A DNA stretch of 64,000 nucleotides from Kappaphycus alvarezii. Lineage: Eukaryota; Rhodophyta; Florideophyceae; Gigartinales; Solieriaceae. Positions 21,561 through 35,420 of this stretch are shown here, in pieces (within the stretch, counting starts at the first letter, position 1; every line of letters starts with the position of its first letter). A program made the translations under genes and the position numbers. Under the pieces are notes generated by a model, which was given only the letters and a program-made list of their open reading frames with translations, searched no databases and had not been told where the DNA came from. The stretch lies in assembly GCA_002205965.3 (NCBI GenBank), contig NADL03000024.1, positions 558,001-622,000 of the forward strand, given 5' to 3'.

Positions 21561-23870
21561 AAGAGTTTTTGAGATTAAGCGCTTTTAGTTTAGCACTTGA
21601 TGAACGACCATCACAGTGAGCAGCTTCATGTGACACAAAGCTTCTTAGAAAAGTACCTACATGGTTTAGCACCCCAGAATCCTTGAATGTCGCTTGAGGA
21701 TAGTGTCGTTTTCAATTCAAAGCTGATAGGACGCAGCGCTTATCATGCTCAAGAATCTACACTAATGCGCTATCCAGTACGCCGCCTGCTTGCAGACTGG
21801 ACTACAAGCTAAGTTTCTAGTTGGTGGAATTGCTCAGTTGTTTGCACTGTAGATCCTACCACATGTTTTGAATGCAGGCTCTGAAGACTCACGGCCATCG
21901 AACTACTCGCTGCAGACCATCCATATCAATTCCATCACAGATAGCCGACATACGTTTCTTTTTTATTGAGTGGCAAGACAGCTTTCCCCTCAGGTTATAT
22001 GTTTCCTCAGAACATGATTGACATCCGGGACCAATACTTCGGCGATCAGGTAGCTGCAACCTGTGTTGTGCTTCGACACCTCCGAGCCTGAAGGTCTGGT
22101 CTGATATTGATGAATGCTTCGGAATGAGCTCCTCTTAGATCAGTAACAAGTCCTGCGAATCTGTTGAACAATTCATAACAACATTTGCGCACGTTCTTCC
22201 TTTGAGAGGCGGTTCTATACGCAGAGGATTTCTTAAGAAAAGAGAGACTTTATGACAGTCTCAATGGATTCATAGAATGCGCAAAAGATCGAATTTCTAG
22301 GCCTGGACGAGGAACTAAATTCACAGAATTGGATTCTCTTGACGCAAAGAATGTATTTTTCAACCGTTCAGGACACAAATATTCCTGTTCGCTTACAATA
22401 CTGGTTCAACAGTCTAACAGAATGTATTCGGAATTGAATGCGGCTTGGAGTCAGAGTGGTTTAAGAATTCTTCTTTCCATATCACCTCTAACGAAAGAGG
22501 GAGCCTTACTTATTTGGGGGCGATAAATATGGTTTGCTTCCATGTTTACAGCGCTTTATTGAATCTCTTGCTTAATTAGACCAGGTGAGTACAGAAGTCG
22601 TATTATGTCCAGACTGCTAAATTCAGTGCAATGGCTGTTCAAATATATGAAATCGATATGGTCTGTTTACTGCTTACGTTCTCAACTGAATTTCCGAAAA
22701 GCACGCCTTGCATTCATAGGTAGACCATTCGTTTTAATCATGAACAACAGAAAATGTATGAACAAGAGAGGCACTGACCCGGTGTTGCATTGAACGTGTG
22801 TAATCACACATAGAAGAAATAATTTAAACTTTGGTAAAACGGTAAATATTGCAGTCTCTCTACCAACAATAGACGCTGAATTTGCTTATTAAAGCTGATA
22901 GGATACAGATAGTGTAGAAGCACCACTTTCCCTGTTGGAGGGTCGGTGTCAGTGACAGAAGTGCTACCCAAGTCTAGTGTAGCCTTCCGGAGAGATAAAA
23001 AGAGAGGATCTAGTCCTATAAAATTGTCAAAGGGGTTACTTAATAATGGTACCACTAGAGAAGACCCTCGTGGCTGTTCCAAATTCTTATTCATTGCGCT
23101 TGATGATGTCTCGATCATCTGGTTGATGGGGTTTACTCTCTTATTACAATAAATCACAGCTCTAGGGAAACTGTCCCGTCCTGTATCTCTCAGAGTGACT
23201 CTCTGCTTTACCTGCATGTTCGTACTATACTCATAGACATATAAATGGATTCAATACTGTTCTTATGAGAACCTTCAGGGGTAAATCTTCAGAGATGATA
23301 TTCTCACAGTTGACTATCCAAAGACGAAGGCATTGCATGCGACAAGAGTGCTACTGAAATATGATTGTGAGAACGAGAAAAGGTGAACAAGACGGGGAAC
23401 TGAGAGGCTACAACGGAGAATAGAAGGGGCAAGGCCTACCACTTATGCTCAGGGACTAGTATTGAAGAAATATTTCTCAGGGCAGAAGCTGACTTTGTAC
23501 TTCTAGACTACTTGGGTCTACACTTGAAATTTTCTCCCAACTTGCTTGACCTCTCCAAGAGAAAGCAGTTTACTCAGCTAATATGGACTTTGAGGCTAAC
23601 TTTAAAGCCTCGGACAAACATACTAATTTCCATAAAATGCATTAAAGGGAATCGAGTGGATGAAAAGGACTAACAATAGATACTATCAGGGTAAATGTAT
23701 ATATTTGCTACTGACAGTTTTAGTCCTTGAGATCATAGCCGAAAGATTCCTCTAAAATATCTATAACCCCAAAGCAGTCCCTGCAAATTCGTTGAAAGGT
23801 CCAAAATGATAGGTAACCTCCTTGGACATATCAAGATTCTCTAATTACTCCCTAACACCCTATACCCCCG
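21561..23870. other. AT-rich block, eroded element sequence
   Basis: Composition drops sharply at about 21,560. Two weak hints of mobile-element coding remain. RPGRGTKFTELDSL (about 22,299-22,340, plus) vaguely recalls an integrase core. A 137-codon minus frame at 22804-23217 contains PRAVIYCNKRVNPINQMIE, vaguely like a LINE endonuclease domain. Neither is strong enough to classify. Confidence 0.3.
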
Positions 23871-23879
23871 CCTCATACC

Positions 23880-24260
23880 CGGCAGAGGAGTCCTTAATAG
23901 CGATTGTTCCCTCACCCTCCCCTCCATCGTCCATAACAGCCCCCCCTCGATAGAACACTAGTGGCTCCCCTGGGTCCACCCAATCCTCCTAACCTTGCAA
24001 TCCCTCCACATCCGCTTACGCCTCCTCCTCCTGTATTTAATCCTCTTCCTCTACCTTCTCCTCTGACTCCTCGAAGCAGTGAGGGCGGACCGACTCCCGG
24101 ACGCTTCCCGGTCCATCCTCCTATGGTCATAGGCGTAGTCATCGTAATCGGTTGGCCCATTGGCCATCAAGGCCAGGGCCTTTAGGGGACGGCGGGCTCT
24201 AGACGCCTTGGCGATGGTGAGGGACGGGCGGAGGTTGGTCATGTTTAGGGCAAAAGGAGG
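23880..24260. mobile_element. GC-rich island, possible gag/ORF1 relic
   Basis: A 380-bp GC-rich island in AT-rich DNA. The minus-strand frame 24051-24242 reads MTNLRPSLTIAKASRARRPL followed by a Asp/Tyr-rich and Ser/Arg-rich part, then Gly/Pro-rich sequence in the next frame. A basic, low-complexity protein in an otherwise decayed area suggests a retrotransposon gag or ORF1 fragment. No motif proves it. Confidence 0.3.
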
Positions 24261-24269
24261 GTGAACGGA

Positions 24270-25370
24270 TGGGTTCTAGATGAAGGGTGTGGCTCCAACG
24301 ACGTTGCAATTGAACTTTATGGCAATTTATTCGCAAGTTTTCATGGCCTTTGGCGAAACGAAAAATAAAAGGCATTGTCATGGGTTTGAATTTGCATTCA
24401 TTCAGGAAAATAAAAAATCAGCTCAACTAAATATCAGAACTGAATTTGGAGGACGAAGCGGATCAAGAGTCGGAGGAGTTTGTCTTGAAAAAGGAGGACC
24501 AAATCCTCAAACATAAAATAGAAACTAAAGTTGTACAGTGAATTTTGATTCAAAAAGGAATAGGACTGCAGTATTTCTTTTTTGTTGAAAGAAAACGTAG
24601 GACGATAGTATTGAAAAAGTAGAGGTCAATAATGGATTTCGGGATAAGGGGAACAGAAATTTGCGGAAAGGAACAGTTTCGAAATGAAAAGAACTCCGAC
24701 AAATTTTCTGCTGCTAGCGTTGCATGGATTAATACTGGTTCATTTATGTAGTACGGTGTTTCCGTAAATCAACAAAAGTAGTGTGTCTGCCATATTCCTG
24801 TACTAGAGCTCCATCTTAACGGCCACTCTGGTATAATTTAGCACCTAATAGTAGCGTGATATAGGCCAGTGCCACATACGTGCCTGTTCTATTGAGGCAA
24901 ATTTGTAATGTCTGCAGGAGACATAAAAATTTCTTTTGCACTCTTGTTGCACGCCACTTCGTTTGCTGAGCTTCTCACTCGCGTTTGCAAGCCCTTGATT
25001 TCTCCAACCATTTCGTACACATAAACTTCTTATGTAGATTTTCGACCCCTCGATAATTATCGCATCTGCACAGTATCCATGCTAGCGCAGCACCTCTACA
25101 GTGCAATGCACAGTGTCCATCTAAAAATAATTTTAAAATAAAAATGGTATCACAGTTCCAGCGCAGCCGGCGCAGCGTGCCAGTTCAGCCACCTAAGCAT
25201 GCCGATGAATCCGGTGCAGCATGCTCGCGCGGCGTACGTTTCAGCGCGATAATTCTTCCAATAAAATTAGATCTCAACTAAACTGTCGGTCAGGCAGTGT
25301 ACACTTCAAAGGCATAATGAGTAAAGAAAATTCAATTTCCCCCAGCGGAAGCTTTTAGTGGGCAGTTGTT
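24270..25370. other. AT-rich stretch, nothing recognised
   Basis: No frame above about 80 codons and no motif. GC-richer short patches near 25,150-25,240 contain repeated GCGCAGC-like words. Confidence 0.45.
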
Positions 25371-25374
25371 TCTG

Positions 25375-26290
25375 TCTAGGTACGTAAACCCGTCAGACGA
25401 TGAGAAAAAGAACTTACACAAACACCAAGACTCACAGGGAGTTTGTTGTCTCTTTTTCGTTTTAAGAACCTTGCAATGCAAGAGCACAGCTCGCAGACGG
25501 CAGGGAGAAGTTTGGACGCCACAGCGGGGGAAGTTACTTTGACGACTGGACGGTATAATCGTCCTCCGGGTTGCCGTGATCTGCGGAATGCTAGGACTTC
25601 CAGAATAATCGATTCAAACAATCGAGGACGCTAGGGGTGTAAAGTTGTCAAGAAATGAATCAGCAGCTCTGAGTATCCCCTTCGGAGACAAGGTTGTTGA
25701 CACCAACAAGAACGTTTGGAGTTCCTATTTGTATATAAATATCGGAGTCCGAGGCGCCTCGTGAGAGCAAATATCACAGACCAACAATGAAAGGGGTAAT
25801 ATTATATGACATACGGATGGGAATTTAGAAGGGTAATCCGGGCGGGTAGACGTGGCTATGCCCAAAGTTTCCGTTGGAAAGGTGTTGCAAGGCAGAAGTT
25901 GGGTGTGAAGTTCAGAACTAACATCGAGGTGGCTGTTTATTTTGAAGCCCTAGCGGCCGGGTAGGTACAAATACTAGTTGGCTAGATTAGGAATCTCTAC
26001 GATGGCGTAGAAAGTAAAGTCAATGACAGCCGGTTAGTAAATATCCAAGTGAAGGATGTCTAAAGCCAAAACTTAGCCAAATAAGCGCCAGTCACTTGCG
26101 ATAATATCGATTCAGAGTTGAGGGCCGAGTGTTCCAGACTGCATGCCCTCAGGATCACTCGGGTGAGTATACAGTACCAAAACCATTGCTTATGTCGTAG
26201 CTCACCAATGCGTAGTGACAATCGAAAAAATGCGCTTACTGCACGGTACAATACCTGCTGGTATCAGTGCGGTGGTAATACAGTACGAGT
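25375..26290 (-). repeat. Dispersed LTR-like repeat, copy A
   Basis: It aligns over its whole length with 46418-47390, in the same orientation, at roughly three-quarters identity by eye. Shared blocks include GCACAGCTCGC, CGGAATGCTAG, TTCCTATTTGTATATA and AAATACTAGTTAGCTAG-like sequence. On the minus strand a TGTTGGTCTGTGATATTTG start is followed by a TATA-type ATTTATATACAAATAG, resembling an LTR promoter. No PBS, polypurine tract or coding part is visible. It could be a solo LTR or the 3' part of an unidentified retroelement, and orientation is inferred from those two signals. Confidence 0.7.
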
Positions 26291-29200
26291 GCCGATTGCA
26301 CTATATATGAATCTCAGAGCTAATCAATTTATGCGATAAGTCCATTGGCTGCTGTCCTCGTAAATTCGAGCACACTTTTTGTCAGCTTGAGTCCCTGTAC
26401 TCCGCGATCTACTCGAAATTTGGTGTCATGTCCAAATGAGCTGGGAAGAAGCACATCAGAGACTTCTATCGATACTGCAGCTAACTATATATTATCAAGT
26501 TATAGTCTACGCTCGTCAATATCGATACGTGCATCTGCTTAGTATTAATTCCATCCAAGCCGTATAATCTCTCTCTTTACAGACTTTAAGCCCCATGTTT
26601 CCTTCCTCCATAGTTGCAAAGAAACATTCCTGTACTTGTTTCTCTTTACTGTATCGATGAGTTTACCCTATCGCTTATTTATTTCTTCAGGGAGACCTAA
26701 AGAACTTTTTTACTCTTTTTTCCATTATAGAACTTCAATTAGGCCTTATTAGCTATCTTTAACAGAAATATTGACAAATCAACAGTTGATAATGCCGTTT
26801 TAACAGAATTATGCACTCTAAAGTCTCGATATTCCTGTTTGAAGCATTTTTTACTCGTTAGCCGTGCAAGAGAACCACTATTTGTCATGTATCAGAACAT
26901 TTGATAGGGGAAAGTGAATTTTACTCATTAGTTATTGATTACACTGAGTAACCCATGTGATTATCCCGACTCAAGAAGATTAATTTAGAACATTACTCAC
27001 GTTGACTCAAGAGGAAAGTGACGAAATCATTTAGCATTCGGAGATAATTATGCTACAGTATGTAAGAGAGTGTGGTTATACTGAGTATAAGTATCCTAAT
27101 ATTGCCCAAGCCTGATATAATAAAAGCAATCATCGATTTACTGAACAACAAAAGATACTGAAAAGGTCAACCACGCTTCCACTGGGAGTAAACTTTGAGT
27201 CGCGAACTCAGTCGTCCCCTCTCGAAAGGACGGTGAAGCCGGCCATCATTGGGACGCCCACGGGACTGCTCATCGCCTCCCGCGGATCCTTATCGAGAAT
27301 ACCGACAATATTAAAGCCAGGAATATTCTCATACATTGTAAAAGGTTTTTTAGTGTCAGCAGAGGTCAGTTCGAAAAGTCACTAGCGTTTTAGAAATCCA
27401 GTTCCCACACATCAATAGAGCTACTGTACAATTAATCACTGTAATCGAACTAGAATGGTATATTTGAAGTAATAACTCAGCTGGGAAGAATTTAATGATT
27501 ACGAACAAAATGGATAGTAATAAATATTTCATATGACTGGTATATATCCTATCTAAAGGGAACCATGCCCTGTCTTCGGAAGATGTAAGGATGAGCAGAT
27601 AATTGGAATTGAAAAGAATAATTTAGCGTTACCGGTAAGATTTTCCAGCTCAGACGGTAAAGGACCCTCGCAATCGTCGAAACGTATGCAGGAAGGACTC
27701 AAAAATTCAATGGAAACCTGAAGGGTACCATTTTCCAGTGAAATCATTCAGATTACCCAAGAAATAAAGTTAGTTTGAGGGGTTCGACATGGTTCATAAT
27801 TCATTCAGGGGATACTGTACGGAAATATATCTAAAATTAAGTTAGAACCGAAACAAATGACACATACCTGGAAAAACCAAAAGATTTCTTCTTCTAGAAA
27901 TTTCCACATGAATTATGCAGAATATAAGCCATTTTAGTATATTCTGTTGGTATTTTGAACGCAAAAAGCTATAAAGAATTACTCTGAACTGCTGATGTGT
28001 CTTAAAAGAACTGAAATATGCACGCAAGAAAATGGTCTTTAAACACAGAAATAAAGAAATATTATTGGCCTACTGAATTAATAATTTGATAAATGTAGGT
28101 GTCGGGCTGTAATATCATCTGAAAAATAATAAAATTCTGGAAAATCATAAACAGATTTATGTACTCGATCTATTAACATCCCAAAAATGTATAGGAATGA
28201 TGGAATGTATCGAGATTTTCCAGAACCAGAATTTAAGGGAGGACATCGATTATCCTACTTTTCCTATGGAGGCTTCTACTAAAGACTTTAAAGCACAAAA
28301 TGGGCTATATATAAAAGCATCCGGCATCTTCAAGGAGTTATTATACCCTTTACAGTCCGTAGAAAGACTATTGAGCCTATCGAATCCAATTCTTACCTGT
28401 ATTTAAGTCCTTCTAGATACTTAATGCCCTCATGTTCGCCCTGCTCTGCCAAAATTACCGATGAACCTTAAATAATCTATAGTTAGACACTTAGAATGAG
28501 AAATTAACTAGTTTATGCCTTAAGAAATCCATAATAACTAGGAGGTTTTATTTCTGCATTGTACAGTAGCATTTATTTACTCTCGCATAATCAAGAATTT
28601 TAATGACTGTATTGGTGCTGAATAAATGTAAAACATTTCAGAGTCAGTTAAAAGCGTTCATTTGACAGTAGGGGTGTATTATACCACAACAAAACACTAA
28701 CTACAGTATGTAACATAATTCAGCAAAAGAATGAAAAAGAATGGATTTTCTACTCTTCGGCGAGGATTTCCGAACTTGTAAAATATCGCACCCAAGTATT
28801 CATTTGTATTCTAAACACTTTGCTTCCCTCTTTTCTGGAAATAATTGAAAAAGGGAAGGAAAACCATACCTACTTGTGCTCGGACGGTGTTCAAAGGCTT
28901 TGAAGTGATAAATAAAACTCAAATGCGTACCATGCAATATTTGTCTGTTTCGTACAGCCAGGCCGTGGAACAGAAAAAAAGATTGGATATCATGTAGGGG
29001 CGAAAAACAAAAAGTACGCTTTGAAGCCATAGGCTCTGTTAGTCTTTGTTCAGTGCACTGCTACTACAGTATGACTCTGAATCGAAGTTCTAACACAGAT
29101 GAACTCTCAAGTTATATCGGATAACAGAAGCGAGAGTTAATACCATAAGTAGTGAGAAAACAATAAGATGAAGGCATAAGAATATGAAAACTTAATTGAC

Positions 29201-32200
29201 ATGGTTGACTATATGAGGATTCTTTCGGAGGGTAAAAATCAGGATGAAGAAAGAAAATTTGGCCGCAAATCATAACTGGAATACAGTGGAGCTGCTAAAG
29301 GCATACGATAAACAGGAGCCTGCTAGTTACTTAGCCTGCAAGTTCAATGGGCATAACGTTTCGTTTCCACCTCCCATTTTCCTGCGAGAGTTGAAGAATA
29401 CAATTTATGTCTTCAATTGCATTCATAACTTAGTTGAGCGTTGTAATTACACAGTTAGTTAAATGCTTCAAAAAGTACACTGATTTAAAGAGACTTATTA
29501 TTTAGATCTGGTTGAGCATGCCATTAAGTCATTCAACAATTAAGATAGCAGGCAGGAACGCTTTGAGTGCGAGATAAATCGACTGTTCTGGAGATTAATT
29601 GAAAGTATAACAGATTTGAACGAAATAGTGATCACTTTTTACAGAAACAAGACTAATAAGGACTTAGAGAAATGGAAAAAGAAATAGTTAAAAAAATTTC
29701 CAAGAATTATACTTACGTGGTGAGCTAAATTCTCAAGGATAAACTTTAATGTATCAATAACGGTCGGTCGGGGGAACATCTTGAGAACAAATGGGTTTTT
29801 GCTCTAATTTTTTGGGCAGAAATTACCTAAAGAAAGTATTGAGTCCTAGAAAAAAGTAGAGAAGGTTAAGATTGACTGCGAACTCTACCTCTGAGATGTA
29901 ACAAATCCTTATACATCCAATCTTTGTGAAAGAGGTGATTTTGGATTTTGATTAGGGACTCGGATCGATATAAAGAAGAAAATGGGAAAATGAATCATTC
30001 AAACGAGTCCTTTAACGGACAAATATGCTTTGATACTACCCAATGCAATTTAATAGTGCTTCATTTCTTCGCAAAAGTTTCTTTATTGAAAGTCTTTGGG
30101 AAAGAGTCGGAAAATGGGGACCGACATAATGCTTGTAGGAGATAGGATATTTGATTTGTTGATAAAAATACGGAGGGTAGCAATTGGTTACATTTAGACT
30201 TTTTTGCGATTTCTTCTTCGTTTCAAATTGGACTATACGTATCTTCGACAAAAGTAAGCCCATGAGACAACCAATGAATTGGAACAATTTTTAATGAGAA
30301 GTTCAGAAGTTAGGCGAATAAGTTAGGATTTTAGCTTTTATTGATAGACAGAGAATTTGATAGACATCAGCCTCGCTTTTGATACCAAAAAATGATCACA
30401 CATAGAATGAAACCATGTGTTATGTATCGACGAGTTTTGGATTTGGAGAGGAAGGTAAACCCATGCTTTCCCGAAAATAATGATACAATTGGAACCATTT
30501 TGGGGTAATTGTTCAAAAGTAACATCTTTATGTTCCTTTAACGTTGAGCTGATAGAAAGCAATTGTGTAAACAGTAGTTTTGGCTCTTTTCAACATCTAA
30601 ATTTTATCGGATTCTTATGAACCAGGTAAAATGACATGAACTTTGATTTTAGACTCTTTAATGAAACAATTTTTTTGTCGAACAAATAAATGCTGATTAA
30701 AGCGTGGGGCGTGCCAGTTTGCAGCTTGTGTAGATTTTTTAAGCAGTGTTTCAAAGTAACGCGCACTTTTTCTAAACTAAAACTGATAGAGATCTTGACC
30801 AGGCTGGAAAAATTAAACGTGTACACCGATTTATTGAAGTAAGAGAATGAAAGGATCTTAACACTACTATTAGGAATTCTACATCTCCAGTAAGCGTATA
30901 GTTGTGTACGAGGCAAACGATTGGCTGCATTCGCCAAAGGAGGTAACAATTAGTTTACATGTTACCTCATACTGAATCAACTCAAAATAAATCTATGTAG
31001 TTTGGAGAATATCTTATTATAAACCTTAGTAACTTCCGCAGGTTACCATCACAAAACATAGTTCATCCCTTGGAAATGATGAAAAGTTTTAAAACTTCAT
31101 TCAAAGTACTGAATAGTTTCTTGTAATACTGGTCTACTGTTTCCAGTACGATTATACCATCATATGATCGGATTTTTGATCGACTTGCAGGTGAATAAAA
31201 AACTTCATGGTTAGGAAAATTATGAGAAGTTTCCTTAAAAGCTTTGTAGGGAAAAAGAGGGGTTCGCTTATGCTGATTTTTGTAGCTTTCTCCAACAATT
31301 ATGTGGAACTTTTAGAGAATGCAGAACAAAAGAGACGAGAAAATGTACATAATAGCCATCATAAAGATAAAATTACACAAAAATGCAAAAAATACACCCT
31401 TAATAAACTGAAATTAATCTTAAGTACCCTTGAGGGCATCTGCTTATACTTCAAATCCGAAGAGAGTAAGAAAAGGTAGAGTAGAGTCCATATTTAAGAG
31501 AACGGTTATAAGTTGAAGGTATATGTTGTACAAAAAAAGTGAACTGAGTTTTCAATCCTCTTGATTTTATTAGAGTAACACGAAAATTTACTTCAACAAA
31601 CATAGAGATTTTTAAGACTTTCCATAGAATAATAAAATCTGATTTGACATTCTTTGGTTTTTTGTGACTGCAGCCTAGCTGAACTAGGTTTGAGATCTAT
31701 CCGAAAAAAAATTGGAAATATTTTCTTGTCGTGCCATTTTATGATCTTGAAGTTGATGTGTCAAATTAACATTTCTTCAAAAGGAGTTTTTAGCTGACAA
31801 TTACTGATAATATGAGTATTCAACTCGAACATATCCAAAATCCCCAAATATGCAACCCTAATCCCGAAAAATGATTCCTTTCTTCTCTCTCCTTCAATTT
31901 CTACCTTGGATCCTACTCAATTTTCCCGTTGCTGAATTAATTTAGCTTTTCTTATTATAACTACGCTATATAGGGCTCTTTTTTCCACGTAATTAGCGCA
32001 GAACTGAGTCAATTCTATTTTTGCTTCTGATATTGTCAGAGTATACTCTCTTCTTTATTCGATTCTAGTTCTTCATTATGAATATGTAAAAAATGGAATA
32101 TATATTTGTGTCTTTTTGGATTCTTGAAGCAACTCATGTTGTTACCAAATGGTTTCCAAAGTTTTACAAAAATCTGAATTGGAGTAGGCATTTTACATAT

Positions 32201-34255
32201 GTGTAGATTGACAGTATATACTGTACATAACGCGAAAGTATCGCCTATTGTACTTTAAAGGTAGTGAATCGATGCTTCGTACTACTTTTTCAAAACCTAT
32301 AGAGATTATTTACGGAAAAGTGCGCACGTGTGTTATTTGCGTTCTTTCACAATACCCGACGTTTGATCACGATATAACTGGAGCTCTATCGTCTTTGCAC
32401 AATATAGTTTTAATTGTTGATTCTCCTTCTTTTTCACTTCATCGTTTTCTATAAAACTTTTAACATTTTGAGATTCGAGTACTTGTAATAATAATGTGAT
32501 ATTTTCCCTCTGGATAACAAACCATACCGGATCATAATGACTCATTTTCAATAAATGAGGAAATCCACAGTGGCCACATCTGATGTTACCTTAGATTTTC
32601 GAACTGGTACTATTTTTTTTCTGATGATTATTTTTTAATTTCTTTCATTAAGTCCAAGATCAGGCACTAGTGGTGCGACATGTAGTTACATTGAGAAACA
32701 TCAAAATTTTCATTGATTTACTATGAAATTGAGGTCAGTGGAGTTTCAAAATCCATCTGAAGTTAGCGGTGATCTTTCTAGATAAGAAAAGTATTCCTTG
32801 TTGGAGTGGGTGATGGTTTAGCCGTCGCCTGGAGATGTTCTTAGTCTTCTAACGTACTGTAACCACTACCTGTACGGTTTAGGTTTTTGAACACATTAAA
32901 AGATCCCCCCCCCCCAAAGTATTCAGCATGGTCATGATAAAAAAGCGGCCAGTAGAGATTAATCTGACGTTCGGATCATTTCATTTGCTTATAATATATG
33001 AATATCGTAGCTTAAAATATTAGTACGTATAAGGATAGATATCAACTATGAGTATTTGATCTTTAAATCAACAAGATTAAGTTCCTCCGCAACCAAAGTA
33101 ATCATTTTCTATCTTTTCCATTATTCACTAAAACGTAATCCTTCCAGACCTAACCTCACAGATCCAGTTTACAACATTCTAAAAGTCTCTGTCGCACTAA
33201 CTGCATATCCCTTTACAAGTTGATATATAGAAAGTATGAATTTTATTTGAAAACCTGCTCGATCACCGCAATATAGTTATAGAACTTATTCGTGCTCCAA
33301 AGACCAATCAAAGTGATCGTTTACTTACCAACTCGCGAAATTGGAATTTTCTCTGTATTACTAGAAGTAGTAATACATAAATTGCTGATCAGACTCTGCT
33401 GTCAACAAGTAATGAACCTTGTTTCATAAATGAAAAAATAAGTAACTCGGTTCGCCTTGAAAGGGAGTATGAAGTATAAGAAAGGTACTAACTGTCCTAT
33501 GTTTTTCTCCTTCAACTGTGAAAATAAGACTACCTTAAGACTCTTCTTTCTTTGCTTTCATCTTTCGAACTTCATAGATTTCAAGTGTTGAAGTTTTCAA
33601 GCTCAATATTAATAATTCCCGCTCGTTTCCGAGTTCAAATAGAAGATCTTTCGGTGCTAGTTTATTGATTCCAAACCATTTGTGTACTGTCAATACAGTT
33701 CGATTAGATTATTTACTCTATAGACCGTCCCTCTATAGTCGTTCTGAACTTTTACATTCAATTTACATGCTGAAAGCGTTAGAACTCCTTCTATTTCATT
33801 TTCTCGATGGAGTAGAAGCTTATTTAAACCCTTCTCGAATGATGTAGATTTATTCAAATTATTCGCTTCAAATTCACCTCCAGCTCTGAAATCATTTTAT
33901 TAAAGAGACGTGATACTACCATTCAACACTTAGTTAGCAGCGAGATTTGGGTCAAGCCATATGAAAAGAGGATATATTTCCATGACACCGTGATAATCTT
34001 AAGTAAGATGTTAACTGATTTTATGAGCAAAAATCATATATCAGGGATAAAATTATGTCCAACTCAGTACTAAAGTGCAGAGAGTGCCAGACTATGAGAT
34101 TCGGTAGTTTGAACCATCTTCGACCAGAAATTTTTTGCGTCAGTGCTAGTTGATGATAATTTACATAGTTCAGAATATCTCATACTACTTCCTGAAAAAT
34201 TCTGAAGAATAAGTGGTACGAGAGTTTCGGTAGATTTACCAGTCTGATTTGAACT
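26291..34255. other. AT-rich desert, no recognisable genes
   Basis: About 8 kb with only short frames (under 120 codons), none with recognised motifs. One GC-richer patch at 27,170-27,310 reads STTLPLGVNFESRTQSSPLE on the plus strand and may be an element relic. A 13-C run lies at 32,905. Otherwise I see nothing that supports a feature. Confidence 0.5.
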
Positions 34256-34259
34256 GTTT

Positions 34260-35420
34260 CTAACTGAAGAGAAAATGGGGGGTTAATTTACTGTGGTAGA
34301 TACAGTGGGTTGGTACCCAGTAAATTTGTACCGTAGCGTAGATACCGTATATTGGCCAAGCCATTTGCGAAACCGTACAATGCATCGAAAACTGTAGATG
34401 GCACTCCAATCTACCAGAAGGTGGAGGGAGGCCAGCCAGCAAACAAGCGGCATTGGAGGTTACTGTCAATGCGGAGTGCCGCTGTAAAAGAATGCATCTA
34501 ACCTTCGAAAACCGTTCCATTGCGCGAGTGGCAACAGTTCTCGCGAGTTCCTTGACGACGGAGAACGCCGCCGGATGCCATCCTCCAAGCGTTGAGATGG
34601 GAACAGGAACCAGCCTGTTTCTCCCAGGCAGTTCAGCAAGGAACCCTTGGTATTTCCGCTGCTTCTCTGCGTGGGCTGCGTTGAGGCTTGTGAGTGGGTT
34701 GAAAGCCCTGGCTCTTGCGTGGGACGGAGCGAGCGGGTTGACAAAGGTTACGTCGAAATAATCCGTGCCACCGACGGCTCCCATCGCCCTGATATCCGGC
34801 CTTGTCCTGTTTTGGAAGTGTAAACGAGGTTCAATGGAAGGACGTCGGGCGGCTCTTGCGAGATCGTTCCCCAGTAAAGTCACCTGGTTGTTGTGGCAGT
34901 ATTCCGCTCGCAGCCAAAGCGACAATGTAGCAAGTGGTCCCCGTAGATATCCAGCATTTCAGGACACCCTGCTTTTGGGCAAGGGGTACCTGGGGCGAAT
35001 AAGGGGTTTGGCAAAAGTACTGGAACCACACGGAGAAATCTTTGCTCTTGATGTGCGTCCTCAATCCTGGGCAAGGTGCACAGTAGACCCAGCCTTTGGC
35101 TCCGGGGAGGGACATGCTAGCGCGGAAGGCGCGGGTGCGGATGTTTCCGAGCGGCAAGGCCTCTTGCGCAGCCATATGAATTGCGTCTGTTAGCTTCTTC
35201 TGCGATGGTGGGTTGGGGAGCAGAAATTGCTAAACGGAATTCGTTCTGAGGGTCGACAAGAGGCGCTCCATGTGGCAAAGGCGGCTGTAGCATCCTCGTA
35301 CTGAGTCAGGTCTTGAACACAGGACGGCAAAGACTTCTCGCATAACTGCTGCGTCGCGAACTGAATGAGGATGACTTGTGGATTGAATAACTCATAACCT
35401 GAAACCGAAAACACATATTC
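34260..35420 (-). mobile_element. LINE ORF2 C-terminal fragment with zinc-knuckle and endonuclease-like motifs
   Basis: Minus strand, several frames. From 35,420 down: the end of the reverse transcriptase/thumb region (NEIPFSNFCSP-like, QEALPLGNIRTRAFRASMS). Then a Cys/His knuckle CPKAGCPEMLDIYGDHLLHC at 34922-34981. Next come RTRPDIRAMGAVGGTDYFD at about 34,750-34,808 and VTFVNPLAPSHARA, ending in STLGGWHPAAF and CLLAGLPPPSGRL. The order CCHC knuckle, RPD, D-x-T is typical of non-LTR elements with a restriction-like endonuclease region. The 5' part (fingers and palm of RT) is absent, as expected for 5'-truncated LINE insertions. It is inactive, and related to the fragments at 2.95-3.9 kb and 49.5-50.1 kb. 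Confidence 0.85.

Noticed and set aside
22299..22340. Copia-type integrase motif
   Set aside because: RPGRGTKFTEL recalls the conserved DNGxEF motif, but no supporting integrase or RT motifs lie nearby in a consistent frame.
22804..23217. LINE endonuclease domain in a 137-codon minus frame
   Set aside because: PRAVIYCNKRV is suggestive, but the later catalytic GDFN-type motif is not convincingly present.
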